A DNA stretch of 64,000 bases from Balanoglossus misakiensis. Taxonomy: Eukaryota; Hemichordata. Location of the stretch: positions 6,386,001-6,450,000 of the forward strand of contig CM082590.2 of assembly GCA_040954595.2 (NCBI GenBank), read 5' to 3'. The translations under genes were made by a program, and so were the position numbers. Under the pieces are notes generated by a model that worked only from the letters and a program-made list of their open reading frames with translations, made no database searches and had not been told where the DNA came from. This document shows, in pieces, positions 37,183 through 47,937 of the stretch; positions within the stretch are counted from its first letter, which is position 1, and the number at the start of each line of letters is the position of its first letter.

Positions 37183-38544
37183 GACAGAGTCTTAACAGAG
37201 TCTTAACAATAAACAGTCGACACTCAACACTGCATTGTCACAATAATACCAGGCATATTATAAGTACTTTATGACATGGTCCAGAAAATGCAAATTGCGG
37301 GTGCCCATGTTAATTGTCGCCGATGAAAGACACTGGTGATGATGTTGTTCGAGGGTTTGTTCACTACAGAGCACGGTCAACTCTACTCAACTCTCATAAT
37401 GATTCTTGACCTTGACCCACTTTCCCTCTCCACCCTCGGACACAGAAGACAATAATAGACTCCACAATGCTCTATTGTTAATCACAGTCTGGAACAACTG
37501 TTGGTAGGCTAGCCTACAGAATAAACCGCAGAGAACATCTGTTGATAAAGGCAATTAAATTCTTCCAGGGGTATGGTCCCATGAGTTGGTGGTGTGGTCG
37601 TGAGAGACCCACAGAACTTCAATTGTCTGAAATTATCCACTTTCCCAAGATTAGAATCATGAATAACCTTGACAAAAAGTGCATTTCTCTTTATCAGTCA
37701 TTCAACCCATTTTTCACAATGAGAATTTTATTTTGTGATTTTTTTATATGTAAGGTCGGGTAATCGGAACAGCACATATTTTTTTTTATTTAGCCTTATT
37801 GTAAAACAAAATCGCCAAACGCAAACCATCCAGACAGTGTCTTTCTGTCTTGAATTGGCACGTGTTTACCCCTGTTGGTGAGATTCTATTGTCAACCCAA
37901 CTTAGAGGTGAACGTCTGGTCACCTCATTACAAAAGGTTCTTCTTTATACACTCTGGGTCGCACCTTGATGTTATTGAAAGGGACAATTTCTATTCTTCA
38001 GTGGAAGCATGTCACTGTACGAGTCGACACTCAGTACTTAAGTTTTATGTACTAGTACATGGGCGAATTGAACTAATAGTACAGTTAATAGTGTCTTGTT
38101 TAAACCTCTGTTATCAGTTGTTCAATTAAAGCCCCATGAGCTGCAACTCTGGACATTTTAAAACTTTAAAAAATCTCGGACATGCTTTTAGTGCCAACCA
38201 CCCAGACACGTTGGTGAGATTCTACTGTCACCCAAACTGAGACAAAGTAGAACAAATGGCACCATCAATTGTCTAGTCATCCATGTCCTAAAAACAAGTT
38301 TAATATAAGTGGGTGTGACACCCTTTTATTTAGCTAGCCATTGCCAGAGTACACAACTATCGTGGTATGCACACATGGGTATTAGAATTTCCATCGGGAA
38401 ACATGCTGAGTTCTGCAGCTTGAGTTGCAAATGAGTTTCCAATGGTACGTGAAAAAATACAAAAGGTGCCGTTCTACCGTTTTAACACGATGATAAACAT
38501 GACTGGCAATATATAGCTGTTGACATATTTTAGATTTTCATGAC

Positions 38545-38590
38545 GGGACATCATAGTCCAGTGATTAGAGCATTGGATCGAATCCTAACT
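38545..38590 (+). repeat. tRNA-like SINE head relic, unit 1
   Basis: TAGTCCAGTGATTAGAGCAT resembles the tRNA A box and D arm, and GGATCGAATCC resembles the B box with one mismatch to GGTTCGANTCC. Only about 10 bases separate the boxes, so the anticodon arm is missing. This is a truncated tRNA-derived element, not a working tRNA gene. Confidence 0.45.
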
Positions 38591-39978
38591 TGAATACAGT
38601 ATTTGTGTACCTTGAGGGGCAGACAAAAATTTGACTCCGACAGCGAACATCAGGAGACTACACTGAATGGAATTGCGAGAAAGTGATTGGATTTAGATGG
38701 TGCATGCATGTACGATAGCTGATCAGTGGGCTTCATCTCTCATATGGAATTTATCGATGAAAGGCCTGTGAAGGTATTAGAGTCTTATTGTGAAACAAAA
38801 TCCCCTGGGGCAAATTATCCAGACAGTGTCTTTCTGTCTTGAATGGGCACACGCTCAGCTTTGTTTGTGAGATTCTACTGTCCATCCAATTACTTCAAAG
38901 GTCAACGGCTGGTCACCTCAAGAAGTAGTGCCCTCTTTATCCACTCAGGGAGTGCACCGTGACATTCTTGAAAAGGAAGCTGTCTCAAGGACAATTCCTA
39001 TTCTTCAGTGGAAGCATGTCACTGTACGAGTCAACACACGGTAGATGTATTATTTCTTCATATACACGGGGGAATAGAACTAATATGTGGTTAAACATAG
39101 AGAACTGCACACAGCAGATTCAAACAGAATTCTTGCTGCCTTAAATACTAGTATTTTTAAATTTGGCCTTATTGTAAAACAAAATCGCCAGACGCAAACC
39201 GTCCAGACAGTGTGTTTCTGTCTTTCTGTCTTGAATTGCCACATGTTTACCCCTGTTGGTGAGATTCTATTGTCAACCCAACTTAGAGGTGAAGGCCTGG
39301 TCACCTCATTACAAAAGGTTCTTCTTTATACACTCTGGATCGCACCTTAATTGATGTTATTGAAAGGGACAATTTCTATTCTTCAGTGGAAGCATGCCAC
39401 TGTACGAGTCAACACTCGGTACTGAAGTTTTATGTACTGTACTAGTACATGGGCGAATTGAAGTAATAGTTAAGAGTGTCATGTTTAAATCTCTTTTAAC
39501 AGGTGTTCAATTAAAGTCCCGGGTGCCAACCATCCAGACAGTGTCTTTCTGTCTTGAAATGGCACAGGTTTACCCCTGTTGGTGAGATTCTACCGTCACC
39601 CAAACTGAGACAATGTAGAACATGGTCACCTCAATTCTCTAGTCATCCTTGTCCTCTCTAGGCAAATGTTCACCAGACCTGGCAACAGTCCAAAGTGTCA
39701 ATAAGATTATGTCTGCCCACCGATTGTTCGCAAGGTCAATCTGACCTTAAGGTAATTATATTTTCAAAATAAATACAATTGTTTTTATATATAATGAAAG
39801 ATGCATGCATTTTCCTGAGCAATAAATGATCGCGAATAAAAATAAGAAGTCACTTAAACATAGTCAAACAAGCTCGCAAGAAAATGTTGTATTGTATTTA
39901 ACATTTGTGAACGAATGGAGATCTAACTTTGTCGAACGTATTCAGCATTGTAAATTAAGTTGGTGTCGTCATTTTTAA

Positions 39979-40133
39979 CCAATCAAACGTCGAGTCTATT
40001 TGCACGCTCATTTTGTCAACCAATAGCTCAGGGTGTCTTTGTTGCACCGTTTGTACATAAGAAGTTCTGTTGCTATCGTCCCAGCAGTGCGCGCACTTCT
40101 GCATCGAAAACAAGCTGAAGCTGACTCGGAAAA
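39979..40133 (+). promoter_or_regulatory. Promoter and 5' untranslated region of paralogue A
   Basis: The three tandem units share a block of about 110 bp just before the ATG: TTTGTTGCACC, TTTGTACATAAGAAGTTCTG, TCCCAGCAGTGCGCGCAC, then CTGCATCGA. Two CCAAT boxes lie at 39979-39983 and 40020-40024. ACATAAGAA could serve as a weak TATA element. Conservation next to duplicated first exons supports a promoter and leader, but the transcription start is inferred. Confidence 0.6.
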
Positions 40134-43100
40134 ATGGGGTAGGTTTCAAAATCCAGTTGTTTTGCTCAGGTACCATACTGCAGCTGTCATAACGAAATAT
40201 CGCCAATATCGTGTTACTTAGTATCGCCGTGGTGGATCAGATGCTTTGCTCATTTTGTTAAATATCTCCATTTGCTTTACGTGAACTTTGGGAGGTTTTA
40301 TCCTTCTATGTTCACATGAGGCAGCAATAAGACTGAAAAAATCCCTGCCACTAATTTTATTCTACTACTATCATGTGTCCCAACTGTGGTGGTGTGCATT
40401 TGAGAGTCTGGTCAGGGTGTCGGTTCAAGTGAAAAGACGTGAACATGTGCAGAGTATAGATTTCAACACCGATGACTTAAGTTCAAAAAGACCAGCCATG
40501 GACATACAGGACAAGACTTATAGTCCATGCAGGACCAGGGGGATGGGCACATTATGTTGAACTATTTTTCCTCCTTTTATTATATTTCAGTATTATTTTG
40601 TTGTGCCGAAGTTACAATGCAAACCACAATTAATCAGCATTTCATAAAACTGTTGATTGAACCCAAGCTGTGAACGCAGGGAGACATTAAAATACAAGTT
40701 CACAGAAAGACATGTCAAATGTAAATTAATTACTTCATAACTGATTTGTCTTCAATTTCCAGGTTTACAAAACTCTCTTTGGCAGTGTACTGTCTACTGA
40801 TCATCTTTGCGAGCTCTTTGGCGCAGGGTGAGTAAATATCGAGGTGGGAGCGGGGGAGGGAAAGAGAGGAAGGGAGGGGACAGAGAAGAGGACTGATTGA
40901 TTATCAATTTTATTTTAAAACAACTGTAAAGAGACCGAATATCTTCACAGCTGATTTCAATTCAATTGAATTGATCGCATGCTCAGTGGAAATTGTGACA
41001 CACGACGAGAAGTAAAGTCATGCCGGGACGTAAAATACAGGGCGATATTTTATGGCACACGTCACCAAGGGCTCGAGTATAGTCTTGTCAACTGTTAAAA
41101 TAGAGAACACTGTTGATGTTGTTTAAACAGCTACTTATGTACTCTCATCACGTGGCAGAACCATTTACTTAAAACTTTGTTGCTAAACTTATTCAGATGT
41201 TGATTGTCAAATTGAACATTAATTTCTGCACATAACACTCCACGATTATTGCTCAAGTTTTCCCGGTCTTTATACTTTCAGATGTTTCGGTTGTGGACAA
41301 TGTCATTACAAACGCCGACACTGTGACATATATGGTTGGTGGAGTGGCACAGACCATTACTTTTACGCTGGGTCTCAGTGAATCAGATGGGTTTGGCAGT
41401 CCTGGTGCTGGTGGTAAAATTGCGAAAGTCGGCGTCTACTTCACTGATAACGCTGAATTTGAACTCGCAACCACAACTTCCACGGCCGTAGAAAAGACGT
41501 ATTCACCTGAGCTCGATGTTGCCGCTGACGCATCTGGTGCCACAGATATTATTAATGGGGAAACAGTCGATTTGGACATTGACTCCACCAACTGTGCAGC
41601 CTATACACACATGTCTGTATTGTTATCACCGCCACGGGAGATACAGATACAGCCAACGACGATGGTTGTCTCCCTTTTGGTGCAACTGTGGGTACTGGTG
41701 CTGGAGCAAAGCAGTGTACAGGTAAAGGTTTTCACTTATTTCAGGATGCTTGACATGGAATGCCTGCAGTGGCTGACACCTACCGTGTTGGCCAAACGCT
41801 TTCAAAATTTATATGTGGAACCAGTAACCAAATGTATCACCAAGTAACATCATAAGATTGTTCCCTTCTTGTTTAAATTCGCGCAACAAAAAGTAATTGT
41901 ATAAAAGTTAGATTTCATTAACTATTTCCAGGGTAAAAACAAAATACTCTACCACAGATTGCTCAAATGTAAATATGTAGATACCGGAATTTTGTGGCGT
42001 TTTCAGTCTTATAGTCTGTTCAATATTTTTGCCACTGTTTTGCATATGTTTATTTCTAGCACCCGGAGTCAAGGCTGGTAGTTTTTCTGCCACTGCTCCT
42101 CTGACCTATACCATTGACAAGACCACTCCTGTAGCATTCACCTTTTCCATCGGTCTGACGAATGCTGATGCGTCGAACTCCATCATTTGCACTGGCATCA
42201 ACATTTACCTGTCGGACGATGAGGCTCTGACGACCACCTCGACTGCGGTAGCTGCAGCAGGGGTCACCTTCCCCGTCACAATTGCTGCCTCTTCAGACGG
42301 CACTTCAGCCACGACGGGTCTGACTGCGAGCATCACAGCAGACGTCGCCCAGTGCAGTTCGTATATGTACCTGTGCGCTCAAGTCACGCCCGGCGATGTA
42401 AAAGGATGTTTTAGTATCAGTGGGAACATTGACTGTCCAGGTGAGAAAGAGAGAGGGAGAGAGAGAGATGAGATGAGATGAGAGAGGGGGAAGGGGAGGT
42501 AGGGGAATGGAGGGAATAGGAATCATACCTCAAGCTTAATTAATCATACAGTTGACACACCTCTAAAAGAGTCTTGCTGTACTGATGACAGTTTTAAAGT
42601 CTTTAAAATTTGTCATTAAAGACCCAGACAACTTCCTGGAGCAACGCCGACACCATGCATTCCGATGAGATTTTCCAATATTGTTTGACCTATAACCATG
42701 TTGTCCATTTTGTACCTTCTGTAGATCCAACCACTGCAGCAACCACTGCTTCAAACATTGCAGCAACAACTGCAGCCATGAAAGAGCCAGGTAAATTTAA
42801 GATAGTATATGCCTCAGGGACATTTTTAGAAATAGTTTGTTCCTCCATATCTTTCAATTCTTTACTAAATTAAAGTGTGTAAGGAGAACGTATGAAAACA
42901 AAGAAGAATACAAGGTGTTCACTGCCTTGTTTTCAAAACAAATCTTCACTTTATATTTTCTCTCTAGACTTAAGGGGATTGGGGGCTCTGGCGGCCATTT
43001 TGAAGTTCAAAATTTTGAACGATGACCCCAATTTTAGGAGAGAACAAACATAATCTAAAGTTGTAGTTTAAGACTTTGTTTTTGAGGAACATACTACCTT

Positions 43101-43985
43101 GATTCTGATGCGTGTTTGGAATGTACTGAACATCTGCCAATTTAGAGAAATAGCTTGTATCAGCACCAGTTGATTTTATGATTTATTTCTATTCTATTTA
43201 TTTGTAAACAGCAACAATGGTCACAAGAAATGTCTGTCCTTGCTTACTATAATATAAGAAAGAGAAAATATCGAAATGATTTTATATTATCGAAATAGTG
43301 AACATTTATAATACTGTATTTCCGCCATAAAGTACCAAAATATGAGCCAATTAACTAAAACACAATGTAGTTCAATAGCATATGTTTGTTGTGAAAAATT
43401 ATGTAAAGCTAAATTTGAATATAATCTTATAGACTTAAAGGGATTGGGGGCTCTGGCGGCCATTTTGAAGTTCAAAATTTTGAACGATGACCCCAATTTT
43501 AGGAGAGAACAAACTTAATCTAAAGTTGTAGTTTAAGACTTTGTTTTTGAGGAACATACTACCTTGATTCTGATGTGTGTTTGGAATGTACTGAACATCT
43601 GCCAATTTAGAGAAATAGCTTGTATCAGCACCATTTGATTTTATGATTTCTATTCTATTTATTTGTAAACACCAACAATGGCCACAAGAGTTGTCATTAC
43701 TTGCTTACTAATATAAGAGAAAATACTGAAATGATTTTATATTATGGAAATAGTGAACATTTACAATACTGTATTTCGAGTGATTTGAGCCATAAAGTAC
43801 CAAAATATGAGCCAATTAACTCAAACACAATGTAGTTCAATAGCATATGTTTGTTGTGAAAAATTATGTAAAGCTAAATTTGAATATAATCCTTTTGTTC
43901 AGGTTGTGGAGCTGCAGGGATTTCCAATGGAATCTACTGTGTTCTTATCAGTCTGTGTATTTACACAGCCATGATTTTGCAGTGA
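40134..43985 (+). CDS. Paralogue A: GPI-anchor-like surface protein, two domains, frameshifted
   Basis: Exons: 40134-40138 (ATGGG only), 40763-40827 (signal peptide MGFTKLSLAVYCLLIIFASS, then LAQ), 41282-41721 (domain 1), 42060-42440 (domain 2), 42725-42790 (Thr/Ala stalk) and 43903-43985 (hydrophobic tail NGIYCVLISLCIYTAMILQ, stop). After exon 1 every intron is phase 1, so the domain exons are symmetrical. Domain 2 is about 127 residues with VAFTFSIGLTN, INIYLSDD, FPVTIAASSDG and CSSYMYLCAQV, resembling an extracellular beta-sandwich. I do not recognise the family. The tail without a cytosolic end suggests a GPI anchor. Exon 3 is 440 bp where the phases need 441: its start and end are in different frames, and the shift lies between about 41594 and 41616. 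As written, the spliced message would terminate early. Confidence 0.75.
42967..43900. repeat. 465-bp tandem duplication in the last intron of paralogue A
   Basis: The block starting AGACTTAAGGGGATTGGGGG at 42966 recurs at 43431, with GGCTCTGGCGGCCATTTTG, TTTTGAACGATGACCCCAAT and ACTGAACATCTGCCAATTT in both copies. Paralogue B has one shortened copy at 55033-55390. A related dispersed sequence (GGCGGCCATTTTGAA, CTAAAGTTGC) lies at 19870-20005. Confidence 0.88.
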
Positions 43986-44538
43986 AGTCATTCTCGATTA
44001 AGGTAAGATCCCTTCCAAACCGCATGAGACTCTGCGAGATCTCGTATGGTTAGAAAATGTATATAGGAAGATACTAGAGTATGTTAGTAGGCGCGTAGAG
44101 CTATACCGGTACATGTGAAACATTTGTAAGAACTCCAAGATGCTCACACAATCATTGAGTACTTTCTCGGGTTTGTGATGCCATGCATATACTTAATAAT
44201 TGCCTAAAAATCACTCATGATATTTATAGCTGACCTGAACATTGTTTCTGTATAGGGGAAAAGGAAAATTTCATAGATTATGTTAGTAGGATAGTTTGAG
44301 AATAAAATATAGGCCTGAACAACATGCCTGAAATACTGGAACTCAGCATGCAAAATCTTCCCATGATGCTATCGCCCATGTATCCATTGCCAGAAGTCAG
44401 GACCAAACAATAACCCGAGGACTATAAAATATTAACATTTGTTTTGTCCATTATGTTTTAGGACTGGTATACACACTACAGACCTGCGGAACCAGTGTCA
44501 TACCTGTTTCACTAAGCTTTATGTCAATCTTTCAACAA

Positions 44539-44803
44539 TTAAAGGGACAAAGTCTCTCTCTCGCTGCCCTTTTTCCATTAATTATGTTTGATACAAGACA
44601 CCATTTATGTTAATGTACATGTGGATGTATAGTGAATCAATGTTCGTCCACACACAACTTCCATCCCGCTTGTAGACACGAGAGTGAAAAACTCGCCAAA
44701 ATGAATAATCGGTCTCTACCATTTATTCATTTTGGCGAGATTTTTACTCTCATATCCTCCAAACCTGATGAAAGTTGTGTGTGGTTGAACTTTGTCCTTT
44801 TAA
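44539..44803. mobile_element. Foldback MITE, family 1, shortened
   Basis: A 265-bp TTAA-bounded element. The left arm TTAAAGGGACAAAGTCTC and the central palindrome are intact, while the right arm is cut short and ends CTTTGTCCTTTTAA. The copy at 55999-56268 has the same shortened form at the same relative place, so the insertion predates the unit duplication. Confidence 0.88.
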
Positions 44804-45008
44804 TGAACTTGTTAGCATTCCTTCGCACAGCAGAATTAATGCGAATAGGAATAGGTCAGAAAACAAAGAAAATGAACATTTAAAAAAGGCTTTTTTTAAC
44901 GTGTCCTTGAAATTTACCATATCTTATACACCCCTCTCAGTATTAGTGAAATCAAATTCTATCAAAACCGTTTGAGAAAATCTTTATAATTCTTTAGATC
45001 AATTCATT

Positions 45009-45290
45009 AGGCCAAAAAAATATGTGCTGTTCCGATTACATGGTTTTCAAAAGTAGGGTAGGTAGCTAGGGAAATTGTTTTAGTTTGCAATTTTCTTTAT
45101 ACCTTTTGCCGCCGTATTGTAGAAGAATGACATCATAGTTCTTACGTGATTCTCGCAATTTTCATAAATTTTGTATATTTGACGTCTTTATTTTTACTTC
45201 CGGTTTACGAAGGTCTAAAAAGTTTAGGGTAAGGGGCTAAAATTAGGGTAGGTCGGGTAATCGGATCAGCTCATATTTTTTATTTGGCCT
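45009..45290. mobile_element. Foldback MITE with AGGCCAAAAAAATATG ends
   Basis: About 282 bp with inverted ends AGGCCAAAAAAATATG and CATATTTTTTATTTGGCCT. Next to the ends are GTTCCGATTAC and GTAATCGGATCAGC, and the inner arms carry AGTAGGGTAGGT and TTAGGGTAGGT. No coding capacity. An equivalent copy is at 56518-56789; right-end fragments (GGTCGGGTAATCGGAACAGC) recur near 37755, 46782 and 58359. Confidence 0.75.
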
Positions 45291-46461
45291 TCTTAGTTTA
45301 ACATTTTGAATCCTGTTGTAATCAGTACATTGTAGTATTAAATGATGTTTTTTATTTTACTAAATGTTCATCTACGTTTCACGTTAACGTCCAAATAGTG
45401 AGTGTTGCTTAATTCTTAATCTATAATTATGGCATGACATTTTGGATGGTTTTAGTTTATGACGATGCTATGGATGACGTCAAATGAAATGTTTGTCACG
45501 ACATTTTGTGACGAGTGTATCATTTGTTCGCACGACTCCGTATCCGAGACCGACTCCCGCTAGAGGGCGTACTTTCATACGGCCTGTCATGACATGGATA
45601 TATTTGAGGAATTTATCAAACACAAATTCACATTACCAATACGTACATTTTTGAACAGATTGTTGAAGTGTTATCATACTTGGATTATTTTACACGCAAG
45701 GAAATAAATTGTGTTGGTAGACCAGCATTTCTTTGTCTTTTGTATTCTTGTTTATGAACCACGAAATGTGAAATCGCGAAACAATCTTTGTTGTCGTTTT
45801 CTAAAATGTCGTCTCATTTTCCCTTGGTGTCACTGGGAGACTCAAACATAAAAACAAGGTAATTTGAACTTTATATCAAGGTACACGGTACCAAACCTTT
45901 TATGCCAGAATAAGTGAGCCCTCAACGGCCAAACTGGCCAACCGTTGAGGGCGCAACAGATAGTGGGTGTTGTCAACATCAGGCAGCTGTGACTTTTCCA
46001 TTTTAACTTGAATTAGAGATGTCATATATAGGAAGAAATATCCATGATTATAATATGCTTGGTGTGAATCTAGCTCGCTGATTGGCTGGAGCCGGGGTTT
46101 ATATTCTCGACAAGAAGACCTAGTACCTGGACCCTGAACAGTGAATAGTTTTTTAAAAAAGTATCCGAAATAGAACACGTAGAAGAGAACGCGCCTGAAT
46201 AGAACGCACTTTCCACATTCTATTGGTGGTGGCATAAAATCGTGTGACTTTAGAAATTCTAGAACACGTTTGCACGAGCTCAGCTTGCGTATTCTGGAAC
46301 AGTGCGCGACGAGGCCCTTGAACTAGCACGATTTATTCTCAACCAAACAACGGATTTGAAAAAAAATGAAATTGTTTATCTTTATCAAGCAAAATCATAT
46401 TATAATGAGGTTATAAACGGTGCGCTCGGGTATTTGGTTGACGATATAAGACCTCTCAGGT
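45291..46461. other. Unit 1 downstream region, no gene seen
   Basis: Sequence shared with unit 2 at about 56790-57540, including TGACGTCAAATGAAATG, TTGTTCGCACGACTCCG, a hairpin, and an open stretch around CATTTCTTTGTCTTTTG that is not supported as a gene. About 46040-46460 has no match in unit 2 within this window. Confidence 0.5.
45917..45953. other. Perfect 10-bp-stem hairpin, conserved between units
   Basis: GCCCTCAACGG pairs with CCGTTGAGGGC around a loop that itself contains GGCCAAACTGGCC. The copy at 57400-57436 keeps the outer stem and changes one base of the inner stem. No adjacent coding exon explains it. Confidence 0.6.
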
Positions 46462-46537
46462 GAAAATTAGCATATTTGGGTTAAATAATCACTTCGCTTC
46501 GCTCAGTGATTATTTCCCGCCAAATATGCTAATTTTC
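46462..46537. other. Foldback at the unit 1/unit 2 junction
   Basis: A 76-bp hairpin. GAAAATTAGCATATTTGG is answered by CCAAATATGCTAATTTTC, with an inner AATAATCACT/AGTGATTATT stem around a short CTTCGCTT loop. It sits exactly where unit 2 homology starts (GAATAAACCGCAGAGAAC). Confidence 0.85.
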
Positions 46538-47551
46538 CGAATAAACCGCAGAGAACATTTGAGAACTGTTGATAAAGGCAATTAAGTTCTTCCAGGGGTA
46601 TGGTCCCATGAGTTGGTGGTGTGGTCGTGAGAGACCCACAGAACTACAATTGTCTGAAATTATCCACTTTCCCAAGATTAGAATCATGAATAACCTTGAC
46701 AAAAAGTGCATTTCTCTTTATCAATCATTCAACCCATTTTTCACAATGAGAATTTTATTTTGTGATTTTTTTATATGTAAGGTCGGGTAATCGGAACAGC
46801 ACATATTTTTTTATTTTTAGCCTTATTGTAAAACAACATCGCCAAACGCAAACCATCCAGACAGTGTCTTTCTGTCTTGAATTGGCACATGTTTACCCCT
46901 GTTGGTGAGATTCTATTGTCAACCCAACTTAGAGGTGAACGCCTGGTCACCTCATTACAAAAGGTTCTTCTTTATACACTCTGGGTCGCACCTTGATGTT
47001 ATTGAAAGGGACAATTTCTATTCTTCAGTGGAAGCATGTCACTGTACGAGTCGACACTCAGTACTTAAGTTTTATGTACTGATACATGGGCGAATTGAAC
47101 TAATAGTACAGTTAATAGTGTCTTGTTTAAATCTCTTTTAACAGGTGTTCAATTAAAGCCCCATATCCTTTGCAACTCTGGACATTTTAAAGCTTTAAAA
47201 AATCTCGGATATGCTTTTAGTTCAAACCACCCAGACACGTTGGTGAGATTCTACTGTCACCCAAACTGAGACAAAGTAGAACAAATGGCACCATCAATTG
47301 TCTAGTCATCCATGTCCTAAAACAAGTTTAATATAAGTTGGTGTGACACCCTTTTATTTAGCTAGCCATTGCCAGAGTACACAACTATCGTGGTATGCAC
47401 ACATGGGTATTGTTGAGTTCTGCAGCTTGAGTTGCAAATGAGTTTCCAATGGTACGTGAAAAAATACAAAAGGTGCCGTTCTACCGTTTTAACACGATGA
47501 TAAACATGACTGGCAATATATAGCTGTTGGCTTATTTTAGATTTTCATGAG

Positions 47552-47596
47552 GGGACATCATAGTCCAGTGGTTAGAGCATTGGATCGAGCCCTAAC
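47552..47596 (+). repeat. tRNA-like SINE head relic, unit 2
   Basis: TAGTCCAGTGG fits the tRNA A-box consensus exactly, and GGATCGAGCCC is a decayed B box about 10 bases away. Same truncated element as at 38545 and 59150. Confidence 0.45.
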
Positions 47597-47937
47597 TTGA
47601 ATACAGTATTTGTGTACCGTGAGGAGCAGACAAAAATTCAGGAGACTGCACTGAATGGAATTGCGAGAAAGTGATTGGATTTAGATGGTGCATGTACGAT
47701 AGCTGATCAGTGGGCTTCATCTCTCATATGGAATTTATCGATGAAAGGCCTGTGAAGGTATTATAGTCTTATTATGAAGTGAAATCCCCTGGGGCAAACC
47801 CTCCAGACAGCGTCTTTCTGTCTTGAATGGGCACACGTTCAGCTTTGTTTGTGAGATTCTACTGTCCACCCAACAGCATCAAGGGTCAACGTCTGGTCAC
47901 CTCAAGAAGTAGTGCCCTCTTTATCCACTCCGAGAGT

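Larger units (their letters stand above)
37183..40133. repeat. Unit 1 upstream region (segmental duplication)
   Basis: This region is repeated in unit 2 (46538-51616) and unit 3 (57771-61693). It lacks genes. It contains a recurring module with ATCCAGACAGTGTCTTTCTG, GTTTACCCCTGTTGGTGAG and GTCACCCAAACTGAGACAA, at about 37830, 38815, 39205 and 39535 here. It also has TTCTTCAGTGGAAGCATG blocks and a half copy of the AGGCCAAAAAAATATG element near 37755-37800. Open frames of 60-85 codons recur between units but share nonsense ends and no conserved protein pattern, so I do not call them genes. Confidence 0.9.

Noticed and set aside
36536-37206. Open frames up to 200 codons
   Set aside because: Same artefact from the second (ATGT)n array.
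37542-38129. Recurring 60-85-codon open frames in the upstream regions (also at 46569, 46902, 58146 and 58480)
   Set aside because: They persist only because the DNA was duplicated; reading frames end at different points and show no domain or splice logic.
38545-38590. Functional tRNA gene
   Set aside because: The A and B boxes are only about 10 bases apart and no cloverleaf can form.
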